A DNA stretch of 61,985 bases from an uncultured Moraxellaceae bacterium (GTDB lineage Bacteria; Pseudomonadota; Gammaproteobacteria; Pseudomonadales; Moraxellaceae). The first letter of the stretch is position 1. Each line of letters opens with the position of its first letter. Below, piece by piece: positions 10,584-18,978 of this stretch. Below the pieces are notes generated by a model. It saw nothing but the letters and a program-made list of their open reading frames with translations, was not told where the DNA came from and made no database searches. The position numbers and the translations under genes were made by a program. Where the stretch lies: contig CAJXOR010000003.1 in NCBI GenBank assembly GCA_913057715.1, forward strand, positions 1 to 61,985, read 5' to 3'.

Positions 10584-11153
10584 GGCGGTATCCTAATTGG
10601 TTATAGTCAAATGGAAAGAGTGGTGACCGAGACCGTACTAAGCGGTAAATCGGTTTAAAAATTCCAGCAAATAATACCAGAAATATCAGGCATGAGGTTT
10701 GAGCATAGTGACGCATGCGTTCGATTTTTGCACTTGAGCCCTTTATTAACCCGCTTTGGGTGCCAAGTGAATCGCTTACCAACGCTTGCCCAGTGCTAAA
10801 TTTGCCGCCCTCAGTTTTCATGGCCAGTTTGGCAAGCAAGACTCAAACCAACTCTGCTCGTTAGGTCAGAAAAACAGGGAGTTGCCTTTGATCCGATCTG
10901 TCGTTGCTGGCATTTTGCTGACGCGACTTTGTCATGAGTCTTTTTGGTGCAGCACTATCTCCATACCCGTGCAATTTAACCGATGCGGTGCACCAAATTT
11001 GGCTACAGGGCTTGATAGGTATAGGCTCAGTCCAGTAAATAATCTGTTGCTTGAGATCGATGTTTGTTATGCTAGGCACGTTTATCGTCCGGCTCAGTTC
11101 GCTGGACGTTTCGTTTTATGGTCACTTTTACGGCCCCTCACTCGGAGATAACC
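10584..11153. promoter_or_regulatory. Divergent sdhC-gltA regulatory region (570 nt, no gene)
   Basis: This gap separates the divergent sdh operon and gltA, and I see no credible gene in it. On the minus strand an extended -10 TGGTATTAT (10671-10679) could serve sdhC. A 10-bp perfect palindrome ACGCATGCGT lies at 10711-10720. On the plus strand TTGCTT...TATGCT near 11049-11075 is a weak promoter candidate for gltA. A GGCATTTTGC variant of the recurrent intergenic motif lies near 10909-10918. Confidence 0.45.
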
Positions 11154-12431
11154 ATGTCAGATAAGACAGCAAAACTAGAGTTAAATGGCACCACCATTGA
11201 ACTACCGATCTATGAAGGCACTTTGGGCTACCCAGTCATCAACGTAGAAGGAGTCCAAGCTCAAGGGTACTTCACTTACGATCCAGGTTTTAAAGTCACG
11301 GCACCGGTTGAGTCAAAGATTACTTACATCGACGGCGACAAAGGGCAGCTGCTGCACCGCGGTTATCCGATTGATCAGCTGGCTGAAAAAGCTGACTACT
11401 TAGAAGTTTGTTACGCACTGATTCACGGCGAGTTGCCTACTAAAGAGCAAAAACAAGACTTTGACTCTAAAGTGCGCAATCACACCATGATCCACGAACA
11501 ACTGCGCCGCTTTTACGACGGATTCCGCCGTGACGCTCACCCGATGGCGGTGATGTGCGGTGTGGTTGGGGCGCTCTCTGCGTTCTATCACGATGGCATG
11601 GACGTCTCAAACGCCGATCATCAAGAGATCACCGCGATCCGCTTGGTTGCCAAAATGCCAACGATCGCCGCCATGTGCTACAAGTACTCAATTGGTCACC
11701 CGTTTATCCAGCCTAACAACGATCTGGATTACGCGGAAAACTTCCTCTACATGATGTTCTCAACGCCAGCTGATCAAAACTATAAGGTCAATCCGATCCT
11801 AGCCAAAGCTATGGACAAGATCTTTACCTTGCATGCGGATCACGAACAAAACGCATCAACTTCTACTGTGCGCTTGGCAGGTTCTACCGGCGCAAACCCT
11901 TACGCTTGTATCGCAGCGGGTATTGCAGCGCTTTGGGGACCCGCACACGGCGGCGCTAACGAAGCAGTTTTGGTGATGCTCGATGAGATCGGTCACAAAG
12001 ACAACGTTGCTGAGTTCATGGAGCGGGTTAAGAAAAAAGAAGTCAAACTCATGGGCTTTGGTCACCGCGTCTATAAAAACTTTGATCCACGCGCCAAAGT
12101 GATGAAAGAAACCTGCGATGAAGTACTGGCTGCTCTGGGCATCAACGATCCTCAACTTGAGCTGGCGATGGAGCTTGAAAAGATCGCCCTGAACGATGAG
12201 TACTTTGTGAAGCGCAACCTTTACCCGAACGTCGACTTTTACTCAGGCATCATCTTAAAAGCAATCGGTATCCCGACCAGCATGTTCACCGTGATCTTTG
12301 CCTTGGCTCGCACCGTTGGCTGGATCAGCCACTGGCTCGAGATGCACTCAGAGCCGTACAAAATTGGTCGTCCTCGCCAGCTATATAAAGGCTACGACGA
12401 GCGTAACTTTATTGAGATCGCTGATCGTTAA
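11154..12431 (+). CDS. gltA: Citrate synthase (type II, Gram-negative form)
   Basis: GltA condenses oxaloacetate and acetyl-CoA at the entry to the TCA cycle. From the ATG at 11154 ([12 protein letters not shown]), preceded by GGAG at 6 nt, the protein is 425 aa, typical of the hexameric NADH-sensitive form. Visible motifs are [30 protein letters not shown] (an active-site His) and [16 protein letters not shown] (another His). An upstream in-frame ATG at 11118 lacks a ribosome site and family support. The gene is divergent from sdhC, as in Pseudomonas and Acinetobacter. Confidence 0.96.
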   Translation: MSDKTAKLELNGTTIELPIYEGTLGYPVINVEGVQAQGYFTYDPGFKVTAPVESKITYIDGDKGQLLHRGYPIDQLAEKADYLEVCYALIHGELPTKEQKQDFDSKVRNHTMIHEQLRRFYDGFRRDAHPMAVMCGVVGALSAFYHDGMDVSNADHQEITAIRLVAKMPTIAAMCYKYSIGHPFIQPNNDLDYAENFLYMMFSTPADQNYKVNPILAKAMDKIFTLHADHEQNASTSTVRLAGSTGANPYACIAAGIAALWGPAHGGANEAVLVMLDEIGHKDNVAEFMERVKKKEVKLMGFGHRVYKNFDPRAKVMKETCDEVLAALGINDPQLELAMELEKIALNDEYFVKRNLYPNVDFYSGIILKAIGIPTSMFTVIFALARTVGWISHWLEMHSEPYKIGRPRQLYKGYDERNFIEIADR

Positions 12432-12442
12432 TCGATCACCTC

Positions 12443-12473
12443 AAAAAAAACCCGCCAATTGGCGGGTTTTTTT
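12443..12473 (+). terminator. Rho-independent terminator after gltA
   Basis: The stem ACCCGCC / GGCGGGT has an AATT loop, seven T's on the right and A's on the left. It lies 12 nt after the gltA stop and may also serve the convergent lipoprotein gene. Confidence 0.9.
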
Positions 12474-12490
12474 ATGCCTTGAATTCAATC

Positions 12491-12955
12491 TCAAGACTCA
12501 TAAACATCGGCGTCAGCGCTGCAAAAAGCTTTATGGATCTGCATGTCGATGTGAAGGTTATACAGTGATTTTGAACGAAGTTTGAGTTGATTTTCAAAAG
12601 GCTTGGCGCGAAACAACCCAGGGGCATAGCCCACCAAAGAAAGCACGTCAGCCAAACCCTCCTCGTTACTCATGCTACCTGAGTACAGCGTGCGCACGGC
12701 GCGCTCATAATCTAGCCCTAAACTCTGGCTCAGCTCATCCATGTCCTGATCTTCAAGTACCTGCTGCTCTTCTAGGCGACGCTCGATAAACTCAGCCTTA
12801 AACTCATCTGCGATCTGGCGTAGCTCATAACCGATTTGATTGCCGTAAGCATCCGGTGCCTGAACCCAATAAGAAACTGGCGCAGAACAAGCGCTAAGCC
12901 CAAGGCTGAGCGCAGCTGTGATCAATAGGGTTTTGAGGGTCCGGTCAGTCGGCAT
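12491..12955 (-). CDS. Hypothetical lipoprotein
   Basis: A 154-aa protein with a clear lipoprotein signal: a basic start (TDRTLK), a hydrophobic stretch and the lipobox LSAC with Cys23. The mature part is acidic and predicted helical (for example FIERRLEEQQVLEDQDMDE), with no family that I recognise. I prefer the ATG at 12955; a TTG three codons upstream is also open. There is no strong ribosome site. It sits alone between gltA, from which it converges, and the HELTH-protein gene. Function unknown. Confidence 0.7.
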   Translation of the reverse strand: MPTDRTLKTLLITAALSLGLSACSAPVSYWVQAPDAYGNQIGYELRQIADEFKAEFIERRLEEQQVLEDQDMDELSQSLGLDYERAVRTLYSGSMSNEEGLADVLSLVGYAPGLFRAKPFENQLKLRSKSLYNLHIDMQIHKAFCSADADVYES

Positions 12956-13090
12956 GACAATCAATTTGGATAATTTTGGCGGTGATTATAATTTATCTGG
13001 GGCGCATAACCTGTATTAATCTGTAGTTAGGGGTCATTTTGCTCAATTATAATGCCAACTTTCGCAGTTAAGCCGGCAAGCAGTTATCAC

Positions 13091-13567
13091 TCAAACCGGC
13101 CAGCTTTTATCATCGCTGCTGCCCAAATCAAACGGGATACAGCGCGCAAGCAGCGTGCACTCAAGACCACGAGCGCGGCGCAAAAACAAATCCTCAACCA
13201 TGCGCGCCTGCTGCTCAACACCAAACAAAGAAAAGGGCTTAGCGGTTTTAAGCTCATAGTCATAGCGCCGGTCAAACAGCGCCCGAACAAATACTCTGGA
13301 GCCCTGCTGCACCTGCCAAACATGGGTCAACTCGTGAATCAACCACGCCTGACGACCCAAGGACTCATCTCCAAAATCAGTGGGCAACTCACCAGGATGA
13401 AAATACACCGATCCGTTGGGGCTGACCGCGTAGCCTTTGAGTACCAGTGGGTGCTCACATAACTTGGTTGTCTCAAGCTTGAGCGCATCGCCAAAAATCG
13501 AGCGCGCAAGGGCCTGCTCAGCAGCAGTCAGCTTACGGCAACTTCGGGGTGCTATGAATCGCTGCAT
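13091..13567 (-). CDS. HELTH zinc-metalloprotease-like protein (Vgr-related family)
   Basis: A 158-aa protein with HELTH at residues 78-82 inside AWLIHELTHVWQVQQG, the HExxH zinc motif of gluzincin-type peptidases. I recall similar short proteins annotated as Vgr-related or DUF4157-like metalloproteases; that assignment is from memory. The N terminus (LTAAEQALARSIFGDALK) fits them. No signal peptide or membrane segment is seen. Substrate unknown. The reading frames on the opposite strand are shadows. Confidence 0.7.
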   Translation of the reverse strand: MQRFIAPRSCRKLTAAEQALARSIFGDALKLETTKLCEHPLVLKGYAVSPNGSVYFHPGELPTDFGDESLGRQAWLIHELTHVWQVQQGSRVFVRALFDRRYDYELKTAKPFSLFGVEQQARMVEDLFLRRARGLECTLLARCIPFDLGSSDDKSWPV

Positions 13568-13742
13568 AAATTTTTATAAAACCTTAAAGGCATAAAAAGT
13601 TAACACGAGTATTTAATAATCAAGAGTGACAAGTACAGTCAGCTCCTTCTAAAACACTAAAGAATTTGATTAAAATCAAAACTATCATCGACTAAGGTTG
13701 GTACAATTGTAACGGACATCTTACAAAAATACTGCAGAAATT

Positions 13743-15743
13743 ATGCCCTTTAATGCCGCCAAATCACCAAGAACCAAGCAGTACAGACCCGAAATAGACG
13801 GACTAAGAGCTCTAGCAGTACTGCCTGTTATCTTCGCTCATGCCGGTTTTTCTTTTTTCTCTGGTGGCTTTTTAGGTGTCGATGTATTTTTTGTTATCAG
13901 TGGTTTTTTAATTACTGGAATATTGCTTCGCGAGATTGATCAGGGTACTTTTTCAATCACCAGATTTTACGAACGACGTGCCCGAAGGATTCTCCCAGCT
14001 CTTTTTTTGATACTTGCAATCAGTACTCTAGCTGCCTTATTGATAATGCTTCCTGAAGATCTTAAAAAATTTGGTCAAAGTGTTTTCGCATCAAATATCT
14101 TTTTATCAAACTTTTATTTTTCAGGTGAGGCAAATTACTTTGATACAGGAAGTAAATTTAAACCTTTACTTCACACTTGGTCATTAAGTGTTGAAGAGCA
14201 ATTTTATATTTTATTCCCTTGGTTATTGTTTCTTCTAGCGCGCACGACAAGACAAAGGATTGTTACTGTCATCGGCGCGTTGTTTGTATCAAGTTTGCTC
14301 CTAGCTCAATATGGCGCAGTTAATTACCCTGTCTTTAATTTTTTTTCGCCACTCAGTAGAGCCTGGGAGCTCTTAGCTGGATCGCTTGCTGCTTGTTGGA
14401 AAGTACAAAGGGGTTCACTATCCTCAACCTATATTGTCAGATCACAAGTCATATCTATCCTCAGTTTTTTTTCAATCTTACTTTCCTACATACTTTTTAG
14501 TGAAACAACACCTAATCCAAGTTTTTTAACCCTATTCGCTGTTTTGGGTTCAGTTGGTATTATCTTATTTGCTGTTCCAGGAACTTGGGTTTACAAGTTG
14601 TTATCTAATCAGATTTTAGTTCTTATTGGACTGATCAGTTATAGCGCCTATCTCTGGCACCAACCAGTTTTTGTATTTGCTCGATTATATTTTATTGAAA
14701 TTTCAATATTCGGCTGGTTTGTTTTAATTCTTTTAACCCTATTACTCGCTTGGATAACATGGAAATACGTAGAGGCGCCCTTCAGAGACCATAAAAAACT
14801 AGATCAAGCGCAAATCTTTAAACTTGCTGCGGCAGGTAGTGCGATATTTATCGTTGTCGGTCTACTACTACATGTAACCAAGGGCTTGCCATCTCGCTTC
14901 AGTTCCGCGAACCAATCTCTGGCCTTGGCGCAGCAAGATATAAGTCCACTAAGAGATACATGTGGAAATAGAATGCCCGCTAGCTTTGATGATTACTGCT
15001 TGTACGGGCCTGAAGATCAGTCGCTACCGATAGCAGCTTACCTTGGAGATAGTCACGGAAAAGAGATGTTTTGGCGTCTTACGGAGTTCTTAAAGCAGAG
15101 CCCCTTGGTAGAGCAAAATTACAGAGTACAACCTTTTTTATGGAATGTTTGCCTTCCATTTGCTGAGTCTACAATCCAAAAGACTAAGGATTGTCAAGAA
15201 TTTCGCATAAAAATGAAAAAACATATCTTAAACAATCCCAACATAAAAACAGTAATTATCGGTGCAAATTGGAAATTATATTTTTTATGTCCAGATAAGA
15301 ATAATCCAGATAAATTTTGTGACTTAAGTGATAGTAACTATCAATCAATTAAAGATGAAATCATTGCTTACGAAGACGCAGGTAAACGGGTCATTTTAGT
15401 TCGACAGGTTCCAGTTATGCCTTGGGATGTTCCTCATAAGCTTCAATCTTTGAATTTAAAAAATAAAAATTGGAAGAATTTTTCATATAAGACAGATAAT
15501 AGCGCTAAAAACATCAATCGGCTATTTGATGATAAATTTGAATTTAGGTCCTTTTTAAGATTAGACCCCTCAGATTATTTATGCTCCCAAACTAATTCGA
15601 TAGAGTGTCTAGTATCCAAAGATGAAAAACCTTTGTATTTTGATTATGGGCACTTATCAGGACAGGGTGCAGACCTGCTGATACCGACCTTGGATCAGAA
15701 AATCAAGACAGCACTTCAGGACAGTGGCGACTATTCAAATTAG
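13743..15743 (+). CDS. O-acyltransferase of the OafA/PatB type, acyltransferase-3 plus SGNH domains
   Basis: A 666-aa inner-membrane enzyme expected to acetylate a surface polysaccharide or lipopolysaccharide. The N-terminal acyltransferase-3 domain starts with YRPEIDGLRALAVLPVIF and carries GGFLGVDVFFVISGFLI and RFYERRARRILPAL, followed by about ten membrane helices to residue 380. The C-terminal periplasmic SGNH hydrolase-like domain has GDSH at 435-438 and a late HLSGQGADLL with its His. The gene and its 175-nt upstream gap are clearly more AT-rich than their neighbours, and no good ribosome site precedes the ATG, consistent with horizontal acquisition. Its end overlaps alternative starts of rarA. 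Confidence 0.9.
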   Translation: MPFNAAKSPRTKQYRPEIDGLRALAVLPVIFAHAGFSFFSGGFLGVDVFFVISGFLITGILLREIDQGTFSITRFYERRARRILPALFLILAISTLAALLIMLPEDLKKFGQSVFASNIFLSNFYFSGEANYFDTGSKFKPLLHTWSLSVEEQFYILFPWLLFLLARTTRQRIVTVIGALFVSSLLLAQYGAVNYPVFNFFSPLSRAWELLAGSLAACWKVQRGSLSSTYIVRSQVISILSFFSILLSYILFSETTPNPSFLTLFAVLGSVGIILFAVPGTWVYKLLSNQILVLIGLISYSAYLWHQPVFVFARLYFIEISIFGWFVLILLTLLLAWITWKYVEAPFRDHKKLDQAQIFKLAAAGSAIFIVVGLLLHVTKGLPSRFSSANQSLALAQQDISPLRDTCGNRMPASFDDYCLYGPEDQSLPIAAYLGDSHGKEMFWRLTEFLKQSPLVEQNYRVQPFLWNVCLPFAESTIQKTKDCQEFRIKMKKHILNNPNIKTVIIGANWKLYFLCPDKNNPDKFCDLSDSNYQSIKDEIIAYEDAGKRVILVRQVPVMPWDVPHKLQSLNLKNKNWKNFSYKTDNSAKNINRLFDDKFEFRSFLRLDPSDYLCSQTNSIECLVSKDEKPLYFDYGHLSGQGADLLIPTLDQKIKTALQDSGDYSN

Positions 15744-15813
15744 AGCGATGCTTGAAAACGACTTTTACCCTAAGCGTCTTGTGCCAACCCTTAAGCTTTG
15801 GCACTCTTGGCTC

Positions 15814-17106
15814 ATGCAAAAACCCACCCTAAAAACCCTGCCTCAAACCAACATCCCGCTGGCTGAGCGCGTGCGCCCTACCTCGATTGATCAGGTGATC
15901 GGGCAGACGCACTTACTAGGGCCAAATGCCCCCCTTAGCCAGCTGATCGCAAGCGGTAAGTTGCCCTCCTTGATCCTGCACGGTGAAGCAGGGATCGGCA
16001 AAACCACTTTGGCTCGACTGCTCGCTGAAGCGTCAAAGCGGACATTTCATGCGCTCTCGGCGATCAACACCGGGGTCAAACAGCTGCGCGAAGTGCTGGA
16101 TGCTGGCGTCGATGGGCTCTTAGGGGCGCCTGTGGTGTTTATCGATGAGATCCACCGCTTCAACAAGGCCCAGCAAGACGCACTGCTTCACGCGGTTGAA
16201 ACCGGACAAATCACCCTGATCGGGGCGACCACGGAAAACCCCTCGTTTAGTGTTAACAACGCCCTACTGTCTCGCTGTCAGATTTACCGCTTAAAGCCGC
16301 TGAGCGATGAGGAGATCGAGGCGGTGATCCTTCGGGCGATCGAGGTCGATACGACTTTAAGCAGCTTAACTATCGAGGTAGTTTCACTTAAGCTACTCAC
16401 TCAACTGGCGAGCTCAGACGCCCGTAAAGCGCTCAACTTGCTTGAGATGGTGGTGGCTGCTCAAGCGGGACAAGACAGCAATATCTTGATAGATGATGAG
16501 CAGATCGCAAGCATCGCGCAAGAGGCACTGGTGCGCTATGACAAAACCGGTGAGGGTCACTACGATACGATCTCAGCCATGATCAAATCGGTGCGGGGCT
16601 CAGATCCTGACGCGGCGCTGTACTGGATGGCGCTCATGCTGGTCGCAGGAGAAGACGCCGCTTTTATCGCACGCAGATTGGTGATCCTGGCAAGCGAGGA
16701 TATAGGTAACGCCAACCCCAACGCGCTGCTTTTGGCTGACGCCGCGCTCAGATCCGTCCAGCAGATCGGCATGCCGGAAGCGCGGATCATCTTGGGGCAG
16801 GTGTGCGTGTACCTCGCTACCTCTCCCAAAAGTAACTCGACCTATAAAGCGATCAATGCCGCGATGGCGCTAGCTGCCAAGCATCAATATGCCGTGCCGC
16901 TTCACCTGCGTAACGGGGTCACCAGCCTCATGAAGTCTGAGGGTTACGGCAAGGGCTATCAATACGCGCACGACTACCCTAACCACTACGCGCCCCAAGA
17001 ACACCTGCCGGACGAGTTGATCGGCCAGCAGTTTTATGAAGCAGCCGACAACCCCAAAGAGCAGGCCAGCCAAGCCTGGCTAGACAAGATCAAGTCCGGC
17101 TTTTGA
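15814..17106 (+). CDS. rarA: Replication-associated recombination protein A (AAA+ ATPase)
   Basis: RarA/MgsA acts at stalled replication forks with SSB and RecA. The AAA+ core shows Walker A as GEAGIGKTTLAR, where most relatives have GPPGTGKTT, then the Walker B FIDEIHRFNKAQQDALL, GATTENPSF (sensor 1 region) and LLSRCQIYRL (arginine-finger region). The tetramerisation domain contains IKSVRGSDPDAALYW. I place the start at 15814 (MQKPTLKTL), giving 430 aa close to the usual 440-450. Upstream GTG and ATG codons (15724, 15748) are in frame but overlap or abut the acyltransferase end. Confidence 0.93.
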   Translation: MQKPTLKTLPQTNIPLAERVRPTSIDQVIGQTHLLGPNAPLSQLIASGKLPSLILHGEAGIGKTTLARLLAEASKRTFHALSAINTGVKQLREVLDAGVDGLLGAPVVFIDEIHRFNKAQQDALLHAVETGQITLIGATTENPSFSVNNALLSRCQIYRLKPLSDEEIEAVILRAIEVDTTLSSLTIEVVSLKLLTQLASSDARKALNLLEMVVAAQAGQDSNILIDDEQIASIAQEALVRYDKTGEGHYDTISAMIKSVRGSDPDAALYWMALMLVAGEDAAFIARRLVILASEDIGNANPNALLLADAALRSVQQIGMPEARIILGQVCVYLATSPKSNSTYKAINAAMALAAKHQYAVPLHLRNGVTSLMKSEGYGKGYQYAHDYPNHYAPQEHLPDELIGQQFYEAADNPKEQASQAWLDKIKSGF

Positions 17107-17216
17107 TTGCCTTGCCTCTTTCTGTGCCAATAAGTTTTTCCAGATAAAATCCCCAAATACCCAGCACGGTGACAGGCGCTCAACCAAACTTACGCGGCTA
17201 GTTCAGGCAGCGGGTT

Positions 17217-17234
17217 CATTTTGTGGGTAAAATG
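17217..17234. repeat. Short inverted repeat CATTTT / AAAATG upstream of ribBA
   Basis: CATTTT and AAAATG flank GTGGGT, 29 nt before the ribBA start. It is a possible degenerate pair of the recurrent CATTTT-type intergenic motif. I found no FMN-riboswitch pattern in the 156-nt leader. Confidence 0.35.
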
Positions 17235-17262
17235 CACCCAAATAGATAAGGGTGAGCGGCGC

Positions 17263-18363
17263 ATGGCTTTTAACACGACGCATGAAATCGTTGAGGATAT
17301 CCGTCAAGGCAAGATGGTGATCTTGATGGACGATGAAGATCGCGAAAACGAAGGCGATCTGGTCATGGCCGCGACTCACGTGCGCGCCGAAGACATCAAC
17401 TTCATGATCACTCACGCGCGCGGCTTAGTGTGTTTGACCCTCAGCCGCGCTCGCTGTGAGCAGTTGGAGTTGCCGCTCATGGTGACGAGCAACGGCGCGC
17501 AGTTCTCAACCAACTTTACCTTATCGATTGAGGCGGCGCGCGGAGTCACTACCGGGATCTCGGCAGCTGATCGCGCACTCACGGTGCAAGCGGCCGTTTC
17601 TTCACATGCAAAACCGACCGATATCGTGCAACCAGGGCATATCTTTCCGCTCATGGCGCAAGACGGCGGCGTGCTGCACCGCGCCGGACACACCGAAGCT
17701 GGCTGTGATTTGGCGCGTCTGGCAGGACTTGAGCCAGCTGCGGTGATCGTAGAGATCATAAAGAGCGACGGCACCATGGCGCGCCGTGACGATCTGATTG
17801 AGTTTGCTCAGGATCACAACCTGAAAATCGGCTCGATCGCCGATCTGATCCACTACCGGATCGAGAACGAACAGACGGTTGAGCGCACCGCTACCCAAAC
17901 CCTGCAAACCGAATTTGGCGAGTTTGAACTACACACCTACCGCGAGCTGGGCTCACAAGACACCCACTTAGCGCTGGTCAAGGGCGATCCGAGTCTCGGG
18001 GAAACCACGGTGCGCGTGCACGGTTTTAACCCCATGCGCGATCTGTTTGCAGCCACCAGCGGCCACGGCATGGGCGGCTGGTCGGTGACTCAAGCGCTAA
18101 AAACCATCGCGGAAACGGATCGCGGGGTGCTTTTGTGGATCGGGGAGCCTGAAAAGGTCGACTTGGGCGAGGCCCTGGAAGACATGAATCAGAAGCGCAC
18201 CGCCACCGCACTTAAGAAAAAACCTTATCGCTCCATCGGTGTGGGCGCGCAGATCCTGCGCGATCTGGGCGTGCGCGACATGCGCCTGCTCTCCTCCCCG
18301 ATCAAGTTCAACGCCCTCTCTGGCTTTGATCTGAACGTGACTGAGTACGTGAGCGCCAACTAA
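17263..18363 (+). CDS. ribBA: 3,4-dihydroxy-2-butanone-4-phosphate synthase with degenerate GTP cyclohydrolase II domain (RibBX type)
   Basis: The N-terminal half (about residues 1-200) is a complete RibB domain. It has MDDEDRENEGDLVMAA for the acidic metal site, TNFTLSIEAARGVTTGISA, and GHIFPL...HTEAGCDLARLAG. This domain converts ribulose 5-phosphate to the four-carbon riboflavin precursor. The C-terminal half aligns with GTP cyclohydrolase II but lacks the three zinc cysteines: where RibA has the cysteine-rich segment, this protein reads VRVHGFNPMRDLFAATSGHG. So the second activity is probably absent and another ribA should exist elsewhere. The ATG at 17263 follows an AGGGTGAG site; the upstream ATG at 17221 is weaker. 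The protein is 366 aa. Confidence 0.92.
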   Translation: MAFNTTHEIVEDIRQGKMVILMDDEDRENEGDLVMAATHVRAEDINFMITHARGLVCLTLSRARCEQLELPLMVTSNGAQFSTNFTLSIEAARGVTTGISAADRALTVQAAVSSHAKPTDIVQPGHIFPLMAQDGGVLHRAGHTEAGCDLARLAGLEPAAVIVEIIKSDGTMARRDDLIEFAQDHNLKIGSIADLIHYRIENEQTVERTATQTLQTEFGEFELHTYRELGSQDTHLALVKGDPSLGETTVRVHGFNPMRDLFAATSGHGMGGWSVTQALKTIAETDRGVLLWIGEPEKVDLGEALEDMNQKRTATALKKKPYRSIGVGAQILRDLGVRDMRLLSSPIKFNALSGFDLNVTEYVSAN

Positions 18364-18370
18364 GCCATGT

Positions 18371-18418
18371 AAATGCCCACACTTGACGCCTCACGTGAGG
18401 TATCCAGCGTGGGCATTT
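18371..18418. promoter_or_regulatory. Long imperfect palindrome between ribBA and ribH
   Basis: Outer arms AAATGCCCAC and GTGGGCATTT pair perfectly, and the centre is the 12-bp palindrome CCTCACGTGAGG (18389-18400). The two 24-nt halves match at 19 of 24 positions by eye. It begins 7 nt after the ribBA stop and lacks a T-run, so it is not a standard terminator. The arm ends are variants of the recurrent intergenic motif. Confidence 0.6.
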
Positions 18419-18519
18419 GTATGGGTTTCGTTTGGATAAAAACCATAAGCCCCGTATAATGCACCTCGCTGCAGGTTTATGCCCTGAGCCAACCAACTGT
18501 TTAACTTTGAGGATGCCCC

Positions 18520-18978
18520 ATGAAACAAATCGCCGGAATGCTTAATCAGGCTAAAGGTCGCTACGCGATCGTGGTGGGTCGCTTCAACAGCTTTGTGGTG
18601 GATCCCCTGTGCGCAGGCGCGGTTGACGTGCTTAAGCGTCACGGCATCTCTGATGACAATATCACTGTGGTGCATGTACCAGGTGCTTGGGAGCTTCCAC
18701 TGGTTGCAAAAAAACTGGCCGAAAAAGACTTTGACGCAGTGATCGTGCTGGGCGCCGTGATTCGCGGATCAACCCCTCACTTTGATTATGTGGCTGGCGA
18801 GTGCGCTAAGTCTTTGGGCAACCTGCAAATGTCATCTGGCAAGCCAGTGATCTTTGGCGTACTGACCACCGATACGATTGAGCAGGCGATTGAGCGCGCT
18901 GGCACCAAAGCGGGCAACAAGGGGTGTGACGCGGCCATGACCGCGCTTGAGATGGTCTCTTTGCTCGAGCAAATCTAA
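18520..18978 (+). CDS. ribH: 6,7-dimethyl-8-ribityllumazine synthase
   Basis: This 152-aa enzyme condenses the butanone phosphate made by RibB with the pyrimidine intermediate to give lumazine, the penultimate riboflavin step. Visible motifs are [47 protein letters not shown] (catalytic His) and [30 protein letters not shown] precedes the ATG. The stop codon overlaps the nusB start by one base (TAATG). Standard length. Confidence 0.97.
   Translation: MKQIAGMLNQAKGRYAIVVGRFNSFVVDPLCAGAVDVLKRHGISDDNITVVHVPGAWELPLVAKKLAEKDFDAVIVLGAVIRGSTPHFDYVAGECAKSLGNLQMSSGKPVIFGVLTTDTIEQAIERAGTKAGNKGCDAAMTALEMVSLLEQI

Noticed and set aside
10786-11151. 121-aa plus-strand frame upstream of gltA and frames opposite it
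   Set aside because: It has no ribosome site or family resemblance and lies in the divergent sdh-gltA control region.
13052-13462. 136-aa plus-strand frame opposite the HELTH protein
   Set aside because: The minus-strand frame has a conserved metalloprotease motif; this one is its shadow.
17107-17262. FMN riboswitch in front of ribBA
   Set aside because: I looked for the conserved RFN blocks and did not see them.
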